Assembly: GCA_964451705.1 (NCBI GenBank)
Contig: CAYVIV010000001.1
Span: forward strand, 71,333 to 135,332
DNA: 64,000 nt
Source of the DNA: CAYYFV01 sp964451705
GTDB lineage: Bacteria; Patescibacteriota; Gracilibacteria; UBA1369; GCA-2718715
Reading direction: 5' to 3'
The position numbers and the translations under genes were made by a program. The stretch's first letter is position 1, and each line of letters begins with the position of its first letter. Positions 36,535 to 47,700 of this stretch are shown here, in pieces. A model generated the notes under the pieces. That model was not told the DNA's origin. It did no database searches and worked only from the letters and a program-made list of their open reading frames with translations.

Positions 36535-37857
36535 ATGCTGGCTTCGGTAGCTATTATAGGAAAACCCAATACTGGTAAATCTACTTTGTTTAATAGGATT
36601 GTTGGCAAAAAGTCAGCAATAACCTTTGATAAAGCGGGTACAACTCGCGATAGAGTCTTTGAATTAGTTAGTCTCAAGAGTCGTCAGTTTTTGCTTGTAG
36701 ATACCGCGGGACTCGATTTTGGTTCTAATGAAGACTTAGAATCAGACATTCGTACTCAGACAGAAATTGCTATTAACGAGTCGGATTTAATTTTGTTTGT
36801 TATAGATTTATCAAGACCTGTTTCTAGCGATGATTTTTTAGCAGCAAAAATTTTGCGGCAATCAGGCAAACCTGTTTTGTTAGTGGGTTCTAAGGCAGAT
36901 AGAAAGGTCGACGAGTATTTTTATAGTTGTTTTGAGCTTGGGTTTGGAGAACCTTTGAGTTTATCTGCGATTCAAAATCGTGGCGTTGTCGAGCTAAATC
37001 AAGCTTTGAACAAGCAACTAAACGCTCTCAAATTACCAAAGTCCACAGAGACTTTCGATAGAGCCAACAGTATTTGTTTTTTGGGCAGACCAAATGTTGG
37101 AAAATCTTCACTTATGAATAGTTTAATGGGCAGCCAGAAGGTTATAGTTTCGGATATTCCGGGTACAACCCGTGATAGTGTTAGTTTACCTTTTAAGTAT
37201 CAAGAAACTAACTTTATGCTTACCGATACTGCTGGTATTCGTAAGCAAGGCAAGTTGAGATTTGATAGATTGGAAAAGTTTTCAGTAATTAGGAGCCTTA
37301 AGGCTTTAGAATATACCGATGTAGGGGTTTTAGTCATAGATGTGACCCAACAGCTTGCTAAGCAAGACTTAAGGGTCTCAGAGTATATTTTAGAGGCTAA
37401 GAAGGGTTTGGTGATTGTCTTGAACAAGGCAGATTTGATTCCACCGGAAAAAAAGAATATGTGGGTTAAGCTTTTGCAGTCTAGAATGCCCTATGCTTAC
37501 TATGCACCTGTTATTTTCACCTCGGCACTCACTGGTACCAATGTCACTAAAATTCTAGATTTAGCTATTGATATTAATAAGGAGCGCCGCAAAATGTTAC
37601 CAACGCGTGAGCTTAACTACTTTTTAGAGCGCACAATTGATAAGCACCCACCTAAGATGGGCATTCGCTTTAATTTTATTCAACAGGTTGATACCTGCCC
37701 TCCGACTTTTAATATCTTTGTCAATAAGCCCAAAGACCTACACTTTAGTTATAAGCGTTATATAGAAAATGCCATCCGCGAGGAATATGGCTTTGAGGGT
37801 ACGGCGATGACTTTGCGTTTTAAATCTAAGAATGATTTTAAAAAAGCATCTAAGTAA
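36535..37857 (+). CDS. der: Ribosome biogenesis GTPase Der
   Basis: Double-GTPase needed for 50S assembly. The first G domain has GKPNTGKSTLFNRI, GTTRDRVFE, DTAGLDFG and SKAD. The second has GRPNVGKSSLMNSL, DIPGTTRDSV, DTAGIRKQGK and NKADLI. The C-terminal KH-like domain ends with RFNFIQQVDTCPPTFNIFVN and then SYKRYIENAIREEYGFEGT. 440 residues, normal. Confidence 0.97.
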   Translation: MLASVAIIGKPNTGKSTLFNRIVGKKSAITFDKAGTTRDRVFELVSLKSRQFLLVDTAGLDFGSNEDLESDIRTQTEIAINESDLILFVIDLSRPVSSDDFLAAKILRQSGKPVLLVGSKADRKVDEYFYSCFELGFGEPLSLSAIQNRGVVELNQALNKQLNALKLPKSTETFDRANSICFLGRPNVGKSSLMNSLMGSQKVIVSDIPGTTRDSVSLPFKYQETNFMLTDTAGIRKQGKLRFDRLEKFSVIRSLKALEYTDVGVLVIDVTQQLAKQDLRVSEYILEAKKGLVIVLNKADLIPPEKKNMWVKLLQSRMPYAYYAPVIFTSALTGTNVTKILDLAIDINKERRKMLPTRELNYFLERTIDKHPPKMGIRFNFIQQVDTCPPTFNIFVNKPKDLHFSYKRYIENAIREEYGFEGTAMTLRFKSKNDFKKASK

Positions 37858-37873
37858 CTAGATGCCTGAGTTC

Positions 37874-40549
37874 TTAGTAGAAGGTTACAAGCCCTTTACT
37901 GGAGGCTAGGTATAGAAATTCTATAATTTCTTGTCGTGTGATTTTTTGTGCAGGATTATATTCAGCTTGCAAGCTATTGAGGTTTTTAGCTAAAAAGTAT
38001 TTTTTAGCGAAGTCAGTACCATTAGCTAGGTTTTTTACAATTTGAGCATATGGTAGGTACCACTGGCTTTGTGCATTTAAAGGAGTGTCTTTAAATGGTT
38101 TGTCTTGAACGTAATAGTCTATACTTGTGTTTAGTTGAGTGTGACCACTGTGGTTAATGCTTTCTATAAACAACTTGTAGAACTCAGCTCGAGATACTGC
38201 CTGGTTAGGTCTAAAACTATCATCCTTGTAACCCTTTAAAAGCGTTCTACCGACCTTGTTGGCATTAGTATTCTTATAGACTGGGCTTTTGAATAAAGTT
38301 GCCATGTAGGGCATGTACCAAGCCTGTGGTTGCAGGTCATAGAATCCAAACTGTTCGTCTAATTCTGGATTGTAGTTTTCTAATTTTAAATTATTAGTTT
38401 TTACAATTAGAGCTACAGCTTCGGATCTTTTTAAAACATTATTTGGTCTGTAATACTGAGATTCAGAAATGATTTTTTTGTCCAAAGCAAAATCAGCTGC
38501 CTGGCATAGGTAGCTATCGGCTGGTATATCTAAAAATTTTCCACATGTATATTTTGCTCTTGAGCTAAAACCTAAAAAGGCCAACTGGCCTTTTGTAGAT
38601 TCTTTATAGTCTCTTACGAGTGATGCTATTTGCGTCTCATAAATATTTGAGGAATATTCGTTGTGACTTATATAAAAACTTGTCATATCTGCATCTATAC
38701 TTGTTGGGGTAACTGCAGTCACTCTAATCTGATATTCACCGTCTGTTAGATTGCGACTAGTAAACTCCCCTACTTCGTAATGAAAGCCACCTGTAACGAC
38801 GCGATTTTTGAAGATAGTTTTAACTACTTTAGAGTCTTGAACTATTTCAGCAGTAACAGTAGCTTTGTTTTTTGAATTAAAAGAGATAAATGTTTTGGCA
38901 GTATTTGTAAGTACTTTTGGATTTACAGATAACTGTGTAATTAATGATTCATCAATTACTTGTTTTCTCTCTAAAACATTCGCAGGCACTACATATGTAG
39001 TTTTAAACTTTTGTGTAGTAGCCTTTGGAGTTGATGGAGTTTTCTTAACTGTTGTTTTTGGCATGTAAAGTCTTTGTACTGTTACTGTGTCATTAAGAAC
39101 AGTCTTGTTGTTTGCTGTGTCGTATAAAGTAATTGCAACTGAATACTCACCAGCAGAAACTTTATCGCCTAATGTGTTTTTACCATTCCAAGTAATTGTT
39201 TGATTTTGAGATAAGACATTATTGTATTTTTTATTGTAGACAGTAGTCTTAGCTTTTTTGTTTACAATTTTCACTTCTAAATCTTTGTACTGAGTTAAGT
39301 TAGTTAGGTTCACACCAAACTGAACTTTTTCGTTTCTGTCTGTATTAATAACGTCAAATGATTTTGTGAAACCTAATTCAGCTTTAAGGTTACTTGTTGC
39401 AATCTGTTTTTTGGCTTTAGCACTAAGTCTTGCTGCTCTAAATTGTGCAGGTGCTTCTGGTCTTTGAATCTGAGAAGCAGAGCTTACACCACGTGCTTGC
39501 AAGTTAAATGCTAAGTTAGCTTGATTTGTTGAGTTATTTTTTAGGATAATTGTTTGACTCTTAGTACCAAGCGAAGTTGCATTAAAAGTAATTTTTATAT
39601 TAGCAACTTGATTAGCTGCAAGAGTTGTTGGATATGTAATTTTGAAATCACCTTGTTTTAGTTTTGCAGGCATTTGATACTTTCTTTTAGCTTCAAATGT
39701 TACTGGCTTATTGCTTAGGTTTTTAACTTGAACCTGTTGCATAACTTGAGTACCTACTAGGTTTGCTCCTAAATCAAGAGTAGATTGAGAAACTTCGATT
39801 TGTCCATACTCAGTATTTGCCTGTGCACCTTGAGATGATCCTGTAATTTGAGTAAATAAATAGCTCTTCTTGTAGTCTGTAGTAGTTATAGCAAGTGTTG
39901 CTTTGCTAAGCTTTTTCTTTTTTGGTTTAAAGACAAATGTAATTTCTAGAGTTTCCCCGGCTTTAATAGTGCCAGGAATTCTCTCTTTCAAACTAATTGC
40001 TCCAGATGGAACTTGGTTTGTAGAAAGTTTTACATCGTAATCATTTGTGTTTGTAAGTTGAATACTAGTTTCAGAAACAGAACCAACTGGAGTTTTCTCT
40101 AACTTTACTTTGTTTGTAGAAAACTGTAGACCTTCGTTTGTAAGTTTCTTTTTTGTAAATCCTCTAAGTTGGATAGTTTTTAGCTCTCCAGTGGATTCTA
40201 GTTGTAGTTGTAGTAAATCACTAAACTCCCCTTCGCCTGTAGCATGGTAGCTAATTGCTAGGGTTTTAGTTGATTGTGCTAGTAACACAATTGGACTTGA
40301 ATTACTAATAGAAAATGGAGCACTTACATTGGATACAACCATTACCTTTTCTGTGGTAGCACCTGTGTTTTCAATGATAATTTCTCTAGTTTCTGTGTTA
40401 TCCTTAGTCGTTAAAAAGTTAACGATTTCAGAATCTGGGTAAACTTTTATGTTTGAGTTTGTAGCAAACTCAGATGCACTTACAAAGTTAGGTATAAGCA
40501 ACGCAAACATTGTAAAGACACTTAATATTTTCTTAATTTTTGTAAACAT
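37874..40549 (-). CDS. Surface protein with HYDIN/ASH-like Ig repeats, FlgD-like Ig and SLH domains
   Basis: 891 residues. Signal peptide with cleavage after VSA near residue 25. Three to four Ig-like repeats of the HYDIN/ASH type follow (about 50-360; VGSVSETSIQLTNTNDYDV, VGTQVMQQVQVKNLSNKPV). A FlgD-like Ig fold is near 400-500 (WNGKNTLGDKVSAGEYSVAI). The C-terminal 220 residues hold three SLH-type modules: ALDKKIISESQYYRPNNVLK, LLKGYKDDSFRPNQAVSRAE and a third ending ITRQEIIEFL. Probably non-covalently bound to the cell wall as part of an S-layer-like coat. First of four SLH-like genes in a row. Confidence 0.85.
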   Translation of the reverse strand: MFTKIKKILSVFTMFALLIPNFVSASEFATNSNIKVYPDSEIVNFLTTKDNTETREIIIENTGATTEKVMVVSNVSAPFSISNSSPIVLLAQSTKTLAISYHATGEGEFSDLLQLQLESTGELKTIQLRGFTKKKLTNEGLQFSTNKVKLEKTPVGSVSETSIQLTNTNDYDVKLSTNQVPSGAISLKERIPGTIKAGETLEITFVFKPKKKKLSKATLAITTTDYKKSYLFTQITGSSQGAQANTEYGQIEVSQSTLDLGANLVGTQVMQQVQVKNLSNKPVTFEAKRKYQMPAKLKQGDFKITYPTTLAANQVANIKITFNATSLGTKSQTIILKNNSTNQANLAFNLQARGVSSASQIQRPEAPAQFRAARLSAKAKKQIATSNLKAELGFTKSFDVINTDRNEKVQFGVNLTNLTQYKDLEVKIVNKKAKTTVYNKKYNNVLSQNQTITWNGKNTLGDKVSAGEYSVAITLYDTANNKTVLNDTVTVQRLYMPKTTVKKTPSTPKATTQKFKTTYVVPANVLERKQVIDESLITQLSVNPKVLTNTAKTFISFNSKNKATVTAEIVQDSKVVKTIFKNRVVTGGFHYEVGEFTSRNLTDGEYQIRVTAVTPTSIDADMTSFYISHNEYSSNIYETQIASLVRDYKESTKGQLAFLGFSSRAKYTCGKFLDIPADSYLCQAADFALDKKIISESQYYRPNNVLKRSEAVALIVKTNNLKLENYNPELDEQFGFYDLQPQAWYMPYMATLFKSPVYKNTNANKVGRTLLKGYKDDSFRPNQAVSRAEFYKLFIESINHSGHTQLNTSIDYYVQDKPFKDTPLNAQSQWYLPYAQIVKNLANGTDFAKKYFLAKNLNSLQAEYNPAQKITRQEIIEFLYLASSKGLVTFY

Positions 40550-40680
40550 TTTTGGGTGGTTAATTTAAATTAAGATGCTACTTTAGCTTTAAACTTTAAT
40601 TTTGTCAATATAAAAGCTTAGGAATTGGAAATTCCGTAGGCCAGGCATTTATTATTCAATTAAGGTACAGTGAGTGGTAA

Positions 40681-40710
40681 GGGCGGCGCGCCGCGCAGGC
40701 GCGCCCGCCC
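40681..40710. repeat. Extremely GC-rich 30-bp inverted repeat
   Basis: 29 of 30 bases are G or C. GGGCGGCGCGCC (40681-40692) faces GGCGCGCCCGCCC (40698-40710), forming a hairpin with one bulged G and a five-base loop. It lies five bases downstream of the stop of the 1257-residue gene (minus strand) and has no T tract. It could be an mRNA-end stabiliser or intrinsic pause site. Confidence 0.75.
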
Positions 40711-40714
40711 AAAC

Positions 40715-43700
40715 TTAAAACTCTCTATATGCTGGTGTGTATTGTGGTAGGTTGTAGCCAGTTGTGTAGTTGTAGTTTTGATAGACGCGGTTTTGTGTGT
40801 TTTGAGTTTGGAATAAGTATGGATTGCGTGCTGCTCTAATTAGTCTAGCTGTCATTGCTACTAGGTCTCCTATAGTGGCATTAGCTTCTGGATTTATTGT
40901 TAGGCTGAGTTCTTGGAACTTTTCTTGTATTGCTCTAACTCTGCTAGAAACTGCCTCTTGAGTACTTAGGTCTGCTTGTGGTTCTAAAAGTTTTGCAGCG
41001 ATTAGTAATGTTTGTGCTGCTTGTATTTGTCTTAGTGGCTGGTAGGCATTTAGATTACCGTTGGCATCTGGAGAAATAACTCCAAATTTTAGGAGCGAGT
41101 ATGCAGGTACCAACCACCAGTGGTTATTTGCATTTGCTATAACTTCTGCATCTATATCATTTATATAGGCAATTAGCTCATCTGCGTTGGGTTCAAATAG
41201 CGGTAATTTTTGAGTTACCTCAAGTAGTTTTTCTGTAAAGCTAAATAAATGCGCATTGGTAGCAGCTTTGTCGTAGTTAGAAACCTGTTTGGCATTTGCA
41301 AACTGTCCTTTGTAGACTCCAAGTTCATGCAGGTAGACTAGGTCGTTGCAAATTGGATTGTTCATATTCATATCAGTATACAAGACCATACATTTTGGAT
41401 TGGGTGGTGGTGTGTTTTGATGTTTGTTTTTAAAGAATTTAGCAAATGGTCCACCTGTGCCTTGGCCAGAATAATATGGGAAGCCCATACCAAGCGAGCT
41501 GCCTTGCATGTAGATTTTTGGCTGAGCTCTAAAGGCTTTTTCTATAATCTCTACATATTTAATGATTTTGCCTTCTGGGCTTAGGTTAATGCCAACAATT
41601 TTTAGATTGTAGGTGCCTGGTGTTTGGATCTTGGATGTATTGTAATTTTCTATCATTACTAGGTCTGGTCCTTGTAGTTCTGCTTCTCTTGTAAAGCGAT
41701 TACACGCTTTGCGGACAAAGTTTTTACTGACTGTTCTCACGAAATCCTGTGAGCAATATGTGTAGAGGGCACCTTTTTGTCCTCTGGTATTTCTATCGGA
41801 GCTATGACCTTGGTATGAGAGTTGTAAGAGGCCTAGATTCATGAAATTTGGGACTTCTATATCAAAGTTTATGTTGTCGCCTATTTCGAACTCGGGAGTT
41901 ATTTCTGCGTCAAGCTTGTCTGAACCTGTAGTAATTCCATCTTCATTTCGGTCGCTAGGGTCGATAATATCTATAAAGGAACTAGTACGGAAAATGTCTG
42001 GATTGGTCTCAGATAATGAATTACGGTCTACTAACAGGATACTAGGTTGGCTGTTTGTTTCGTCTGGCACAAGAATTCCAGTTGCCTTAAGGACTGTGCC
42101 TGTGTTTGTGTTAGTTCTAATTAGACGCCGGCCAAGATGTGGCTCGGTGCCTTCTATGAATATCAGAATTTCTCTATTAATAAGTTGATCAGATAATATT
42201 GATGTTTCACAGCTAATTTTACTACCTGCGACTGCAGTGTTGTTATTAGAACACTTGAAAATGTTATTTTTTAGTTTTTCTGCTCGTAGTTCTTTATCTG
42301 CTTTGATTTCTATTGTTCTACTTTCGTGTTGGCTTATACTAGAGTTATCACTGAGAATTTTAAAGGTATAAAAGCCTGGGCTAAAAGTGTTTTCTATATC
42401 AAAGCTATTAAGATTGAGGCTTAAGTCATTCTGACTTATTGTCTTACATGGTGTGATAATGTTTAGCTTTTGTTGAGTCTCAATGTTTGAAATTTGAACT
42501 TGATACTTATCTACAGCTTCCAAGCATATAAAACTACCTTGAATTAGGTCGGTATTGCCTCCTTCTACTAATAAATCTTGTTTGGCAATTTCTAATAAGA
42601 CGTCTGTTTCTAGTTCTAGTTCATTTTCAGCATTTAGGATATTTAGTTTGATAGCACTGCAACTACTGTTATGGCAAGCAAGCATGTCACCTAGGTTGAG
42701 TGTGGCAGTTTCCTGGGTGTCATCGACTTGTACAGAGCTAGGCCGGGTTATGATTTCATCGTTTAAGGTGAAAATATATTTATTGGCCTGTTCTGGGAGA
42801 TTTTCACCAGTGATTTCTAGACTAACATTGTCAGCAGATAGCAGACTTACTAGTTGGGCATCTACCTGTATATCACTGTCTGATTCATCGTCGCTATCGC
42901 CACCGTCGTCGTCGCCGTCACTGACTACATTTCTGATTTCGAATGTTTTGTTAGTTTCGAGTTTTTGTGTTTCAAAGACTATGATACTTGCATCATATGT
43001 GCCATTTTCTAGGTTTGCAGTATTATTATTGGCTTCGAATAAAAGGCTACCTGGTGTTACAGCAATTAGATCTACTATAATTTTTTTATTGGAACCTGCT
43101 TTGCTTAATTCCAGTTTAATAGTTTCTTGCCTGAGCTCTAGGTTTTCTGGGAGATTGTTTATAAATTCTGCATTAGCTGATAATTCAAATAATACTGTAT
43201 TGTTATCCCTTGCTCTTACTGTATCTTGGCTTGCTGCCTGGGCACTTAGTGCCGCCTGGGCAGCTTGTAGTCTGTCTTTTACATGTATTATGAGAATTTT
43301 GCTTCTGTTTTTATTACCAGCAGGCCCATCGGCAAAGTTTGATTCACCAGGTGGCACCTGACTTTCAATTTCGATTGCAAGTAAATAATCTTTTCTAAAG
43401 TCTAGCTCAACATTTTGCAGGCTGGTAATATCAACAATTTGTTTGCTAAATGTTCTCACATTTTTGCTAGCTGTTTTATGAATAACATTGATATCTGTGT
43501 CAGTAGCGGCTGCAGCATCCCCTGCTGCCGCACCAGCTGCTGCTGCTTGAAATCGTATATTAAGCTGAGTACCAGATTGCTGGCTACTAAAATCTATTGC
43601 TTCAAGAAGGTTTTTTGCTAATAAGGCTGTGATTGTTTGTGGGTCTACTTCTAAAAGTATTGATTGGTAATTATAATTAGACTGATTACTTTGAATTAAA

Positions 43701-44488
43701 AGATTAGTTTGAGAAATATCAAATAAGCTTACTTTGCTGCCAATATCACTGTTTACAAAGTTAATATCTGCAGCATCTACAGCGCCAGCTGGTAGGCTGA
43801 GATCTTGCTGACTTATAAAGCTATTGTTGTTAGCGGTTATAGTATTGAGCTCCTTGTAATTTAGGCTAAAGTACAGGTCTTCTTTTGTACTTTCTAGGTC
43901 ATTGATTAAATTGGCATTTCTGCTAGGTTCATTATCATCACCACTACAAGCAGATTCAATTGCAGCATTGTATATTAAACTAAGTTTTTGAATATCTTCA
44001 TAGACAATAAAACCTGCTCCTTGTTGAATGGTTTCTAGTTCAAAATCATCGTGTAATAAAGGACTAACTATCTCCCGGGTAATAACTTCCGTTATTGGAT
44101 TACCATCTTCATCATTCTCTCCTGTATCTACTAGTTCATCGATAGATATGGTAGTGGTTTGGTTGTTGTATAAGTCTACAATTTGAAAGAACTTGTCAAT
44201 TGCATTGCTGTCAGTGTTGTTGGAGAGTAAGGTGTTAATGACCTCTTTTTGTTTATTGAGATCACCTGCAGAATTTGTAGCTACTGCCATCGGGTTTGGG
44301 CAGGTATCAAACTTTGATTCAAAAGCAGTTGTACTTACAAGCCGCTCTGTAAATGCCTGTTGATCTGGCACACTAAGAAAGCCTTTGAGCAAATTACTTT
44401 CTATGTTTTTGTTTAGGCTTATACTACTAATAAAAATTGCAAATACTGCAACTATGGCTAGGATTGAATATTTTCGCTGTTTAGTCAT
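40715..44488 (-). CDS. Giant surface protein (1257 aa) with Asp-rich linker and SLH-like C-terminus
   Basis: An N-terminal membrane helix (about 8-27) is followed by LLKGFLSVP, a motif shared with two neighbours. A Cys-bearing region with VYEDIQKLSLIYNAAIESAC is near 170. Beta-rich modules follow, split by an Asp-rich linker (near 525-540, DGDDDGGDSDDESDSD). Then comes LLQLSYQGHSSDRNTRG with paired Cys (near 895-930), and SLH-like modules from about 1030 (LVYLHELGVYKGQF, NNHWWLVPAYSLLKFGVI). The last 30 residues are rich in Tyr, Asn and Gln. Clear paralog of the 1728-residue protein. Function unknown; probably a structural coat protein. Confidence 0.8.
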   Translation of the reverse strand: MTKQRKYSILAIVAVFAIFISSISLNKNIESNLLKGFLSVPDQQAFTERLVSTTAFESKFDTCPNPMAVATNSAGDLNKQKEVINTLLSNNTDSNAIDKFFQIVDLYNNQTTTISIDELVDTGENDEDGNPITEVITREIVSPLLHDDFELETIQQGAGFIVYEDIQKLSLIYNAAIESACSGDDNEPSRNANLINDLESTKEDLYFSLNYKELNTITANNNSFISQQDLSLPAGAVDAADINFVNSDIGSKVSLFDISQTNLLIQSNQSNYNYQSILLEVDPQTITALLAKNLLEAIDFSSQQSGTQLNIRFQAAAAGAAAGDAAAATDTDINVIHKTASKNVRTFSKQIVDITSLQNVELDFRKDYLLAIEIESQVPPGESNFADGPAGNKNRSKILIIHVKDRLQAAQAALSAQAASQDTVRARDNNTVLFELSANAEFINNLPENLELRQETIKLELSKAGSNKKIIVDLIAVTPGSLLFEANNNTANLENGTYDASIIVFETQKLETNKTFEIRNVVSDGDDDGGDSDDESDSDIQVDAQLVSLLSADNVSLEITGENLPEQANKYIFTLNDEIITRPSSVQVDDTQETATLNLGDMLACHNSSCSAIKLNILNAENELELETDVLLEIAKQDLLVEGGNTDLIQGSFICLEAVDKYQVQISNIETQQKLNIITPCKTISQNDLSLNLNSFDIENTFSPGFYTFKILSDNSSISQHESRTIEIKADKELRAEKLKNNIFKCSNNNTAVAGSKISCETSILSDQLINREILIFIEGTEPHLGRRLIRTNTNTGTVLKATGILVPDETNSQPSILLVDRNSLSETNPDIFRTSSFIDIIDPSDRNEDGITTGSDKLDAEITPEFEIGDNINFDIEVPNFMNLGLLQLSYQGHSSDRNTRGQKGALYTYCSQDFVRTVSKNFVRKACNRFTREAELQGPDLVMIENYNTSKIQTPGTYNLKIVGINLSPEGKIIKYVEIIEKAFRAQPKIYMQGSSLGMGFPYYSGQGTGGPFAKFFKNKHQNTPPPNPKCMVLYTDMNMNNPICNDLVYLHELGVYKGQFANAKQVSNYDKAATNAHLFSFTEKLLEVTQKLPLFEPNADELIAYINDIDAEVIANANNHWWLVPAYSLLKFGVISPDANGNLNAYQPLRQIQAAQTLLIAAKLLEPQADLSTQEAVSSRVRAIQEKFQELSLTINPEANATIGDLVAMTARLIRAARNPYLFQTQNTQNRVYQNYNYTTGYNLPQYTPAYREF

Positions 44489-44667
44489 TGTTTTTGGCTA
44501 ATTTAACTTTATACTATATCATTTTTTCATGAAGATAAAAAGCTTTGCTTTGCAAAATCGCTAAAAACTTGTCTGCCTTTTTTTACTGTTTTTTTTGAAG
44601 CTTTTGGATCTGATTACTATACTGGAATAATGTTTCTGTTGTTTGGTAGTTTATGCTTTTAGGATTC

Positions 44668-44700
44668 AAAAAGCTCCCAGGTTTTTATGCTGGGAGCTTT
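44668..44700 (-). terminator. Terminator of the 1728-residue gene
   Basis: AAAGCTCCCAG (44670-44680) and CTGGGAGCTTT (44690-44700) form a perfect 11-bp stem with a nine-base loop. On the minus strand it runs into a short T tract just before 44668. Confidence 0.85.
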
Positions 44701-44746
44701 GAAGTTTTTGGTTTATATTTTTAGGCTTACCGTCAGGTTTTGCCTA

Positions 44747-47700
44747 TTAATACGCCGGGTAATACCCGCTATATTGTGTGTGGGCTGTACTGTACATTTG
44801 ACCTTGAGGGTACATTTGTTGGTTTAGGCCACGAGCTGCATAGGATTGTTGTCCCATGTATGGATTGTTTGCTGCATACAAGCTTGGGTTTTCCATAATT
44901 TGCATGCTTCTAGATAATAGTAGGATTATGTCTCCCATATTAGCTGGAGCTGTTGGGTTAATGTTAAGTCCATACATAATGTATTGAGCTACAACATCTG
45001 CATACCATGGATTGTTTGCCGCGAGTTGTTGTGGAATTAGTCCTGTTGCCATACCAATTAGCTTGGCTGCCTCCGCCTGTGTTACTGGGGCAAATGGATT
45101 AGCATTGTATTGTGCGTCTCCTTGAATGTATCTGTAACCAGTTAAACTGTATAAAGGAGTTAGCCACCATTGATTGGATGGATTAGAGACTATGTTTTGA
45201 TTTATGTCTGAATAGTATCCAATTAGTGCACCATGGTTAACTTGGACTGGTGGAAGATTTTGGGTGGTTTGTAGTAATTGGTAAACCAAAGAGAATAAAT
45301 GTGCTCTTACTGCTTGTTGGTAAGCTCCAGAGACAACGTTATTGCCCATTTGGACACCTCGGTAAAGATTTCTTTCGTAAAGGTACATAATGTCTGCACA
45401 GAGCTCTTGTCTTCCTGCTAGGTCTGCAAAGACTGTCGAACATTGTTGTGTGTTAACTTGTACAACTGGACTCATTGGGTTAAAGCCCATAAGTGTTCCA
45501 TAGCCTACTGCATGACCACCGTAGTTATTGTTTTCTAGTTCAAAGGCATTTTCTATAACGATTTCACCAATTTGTAGTTGTACACCGTGAGCGTCTGCAT
45601 ATGCTGTGTTTGAGTCAATCTCAGCTAATTCTCCTGAAACTGAGTTGGCATCGTAGATTAGATCTATAATAATGTCATAATCTCCCTCTACTTCTATGCC
45701 TGAAGTATCAAAATCTTCAACTTCTAGGCTGTCTGGACCTTGTAGCAGACTTCTTTGGTAGTGATCTTCACAATATCGGTCCATTCTGTTTTGAGCTCTA
45801 CGACCTTCGAGGAATTCGGTTAAGTCATCTTGGCAATATATATACATAGACCTCTTATTCTCTCTTCTAGTGTCTCTATCATCTTGATTGCCGGCATAGG
45901 ATACTTGTAGGAAGTAAATATCTATTTCCTCATCTATATTAATGTCGAAATCAATTAGCTCTCCAGACTCTATAGTGTTGCCAATGCTTACATCTACATA
46001 GTCTTCTATAGTATCATTTCCACCTCTAGTTTGAGTATCTGTTCCGCTGTTAGATGTTTTCACTAGTACTGTCGATGCGGTTTGAACCTCCTGATAACCG
46101 TTGCTAGTTGGAATCAAGACTACTATATGTTTGGTTGTTTGCTCTGTTGCCGTAGGAATCACTAGACTATTGGCAGAGTAGCCATTGTTGATTACAGATA
46201 GTGGTACAGCTTGATCGTTAGTAGTACCCTCTATTTTTATTTTGTAGTTGGCACCAATTGTTGCATTTGGGAATGGGTTAGTTGTGTTACAGGCTGTTGT
46301 TGCACCTGTGATGACAACATTTTTGTCTCCAGCAATTGTGTGACCATCTTGATTTTTATAATCAGGATATGTTCGTCCACAACTAAATGGTAGAAGTGCT
46401 ACCTGGCTTGCTGATAGTAAATATGTGTTAGATGTACTGAAATTAATGCTTGTGTACTGATTAATAATTTCTTGTCCATCTACTATCATACTTACATCTA
46501 CATTGTAGCCAGTAGATTTTTCTAGACTGTCGATATTATTAATGCTTGCAGAGTCACCTGTACAAGCTTTTTGGTAGGAATTGCTTTCTCCTGTAGCTTG
46601 ATTGGTAACTGTTACTTCATATAGGGTGCTAATACCTGCAAGGCATTCAAATTCTACTGTAGGATTTTCTTCATTAATTACAGATGCGTTAAGTGGGCTG
46701 CTAATAGCAAGTTTGTTGACGTTCAAAATTACTCCAGTTAGCTCATTTTTGTAAGCTAATTTGTAAGGAGGGCAACTGCTATTTTCTAGGCAAGGTAGCA
46801 AATGATTGCTCTTTGAGTTAAATATGAGCGTAAGATCCCCATCTGTTGTTAGTGTGGCCGAGTTGGCAGTTGCATGTACTACTAGGCTTCCTGCCTCTCC
46901 TGTAACAATTTTGTAGTCTGAGGCAGTGGTTGTTAGGTTCGTGCCTGTTAGTTGAATACTGTAGTTTTTTGGATTAATTGTAACTGCTTGACTATCTATG
47001 GATGTTTCTTGATTTTCAAGAGCTCCATCTGCATCGGCATCGGCATCTTCATCTGCTTCGATTATTGTGATGGTTGTGTTTGTGTTTTCAAACTGATCAT
47101 CATAAATTGAAATACATATATTGTACTCTCCAGGCTCTAGACCACCTGGTACTGGATTAGTTGTGGTTATACTACCATTTTCGTTAATAGTAACAACTGC
47201 TCCTAGTATTGTCAGTTCATTGTCATCATCTGTGACTGCACAAGTTTTCCCATTGTCAGACGGTTTGAGACCATACTGATAAGCCTCTGTAACATCTCTT
47301 GCTGGCAGAGTTAGGTCACCCTGTTGTGGCTGTTGTGGAATTGTGGTGATTATTATATTTTCGTTTGGAGTATAATTATCTTTATCCCCATCTGTAACTG
47401 AAGCATCTACTAGTGCTTCAGTTGTATCAATGTTGTCGCGGAAAATATAGATGAATACTTTTTGTTCTAAATGTTTGTTTTTTGAATTCTCTATATAGTT
47501 ATGTTCGAAATCATCAGTTTGGTCTGAAGCAACTCGAACTAGTAGGACCTGAGGTTGATTTGGATTAATTCTTAAATCAGTGTTAACATTGCCCCTAAAA
47601 TTTCTTGCGTCAGCGTTTAACTCAGCTAGATTTATAGTAGAACTAAAGTTATGGTCTTGAATCTCAGTGTGGTATTTGGTGACTAGGTTAGCACCTATGC

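Noticed and set aside
37846..37865. GCATCTA/TAGATGC hairpin as der terminator
   Set aside because: No T tract on either strand, so I did not list it as a terminator.
42555..43361. 268-codon plus-strand ORF
   Set aside because: Shadow frame inside the 1257-residue surface gene; composition is low-complexity Ser-rich antisense.
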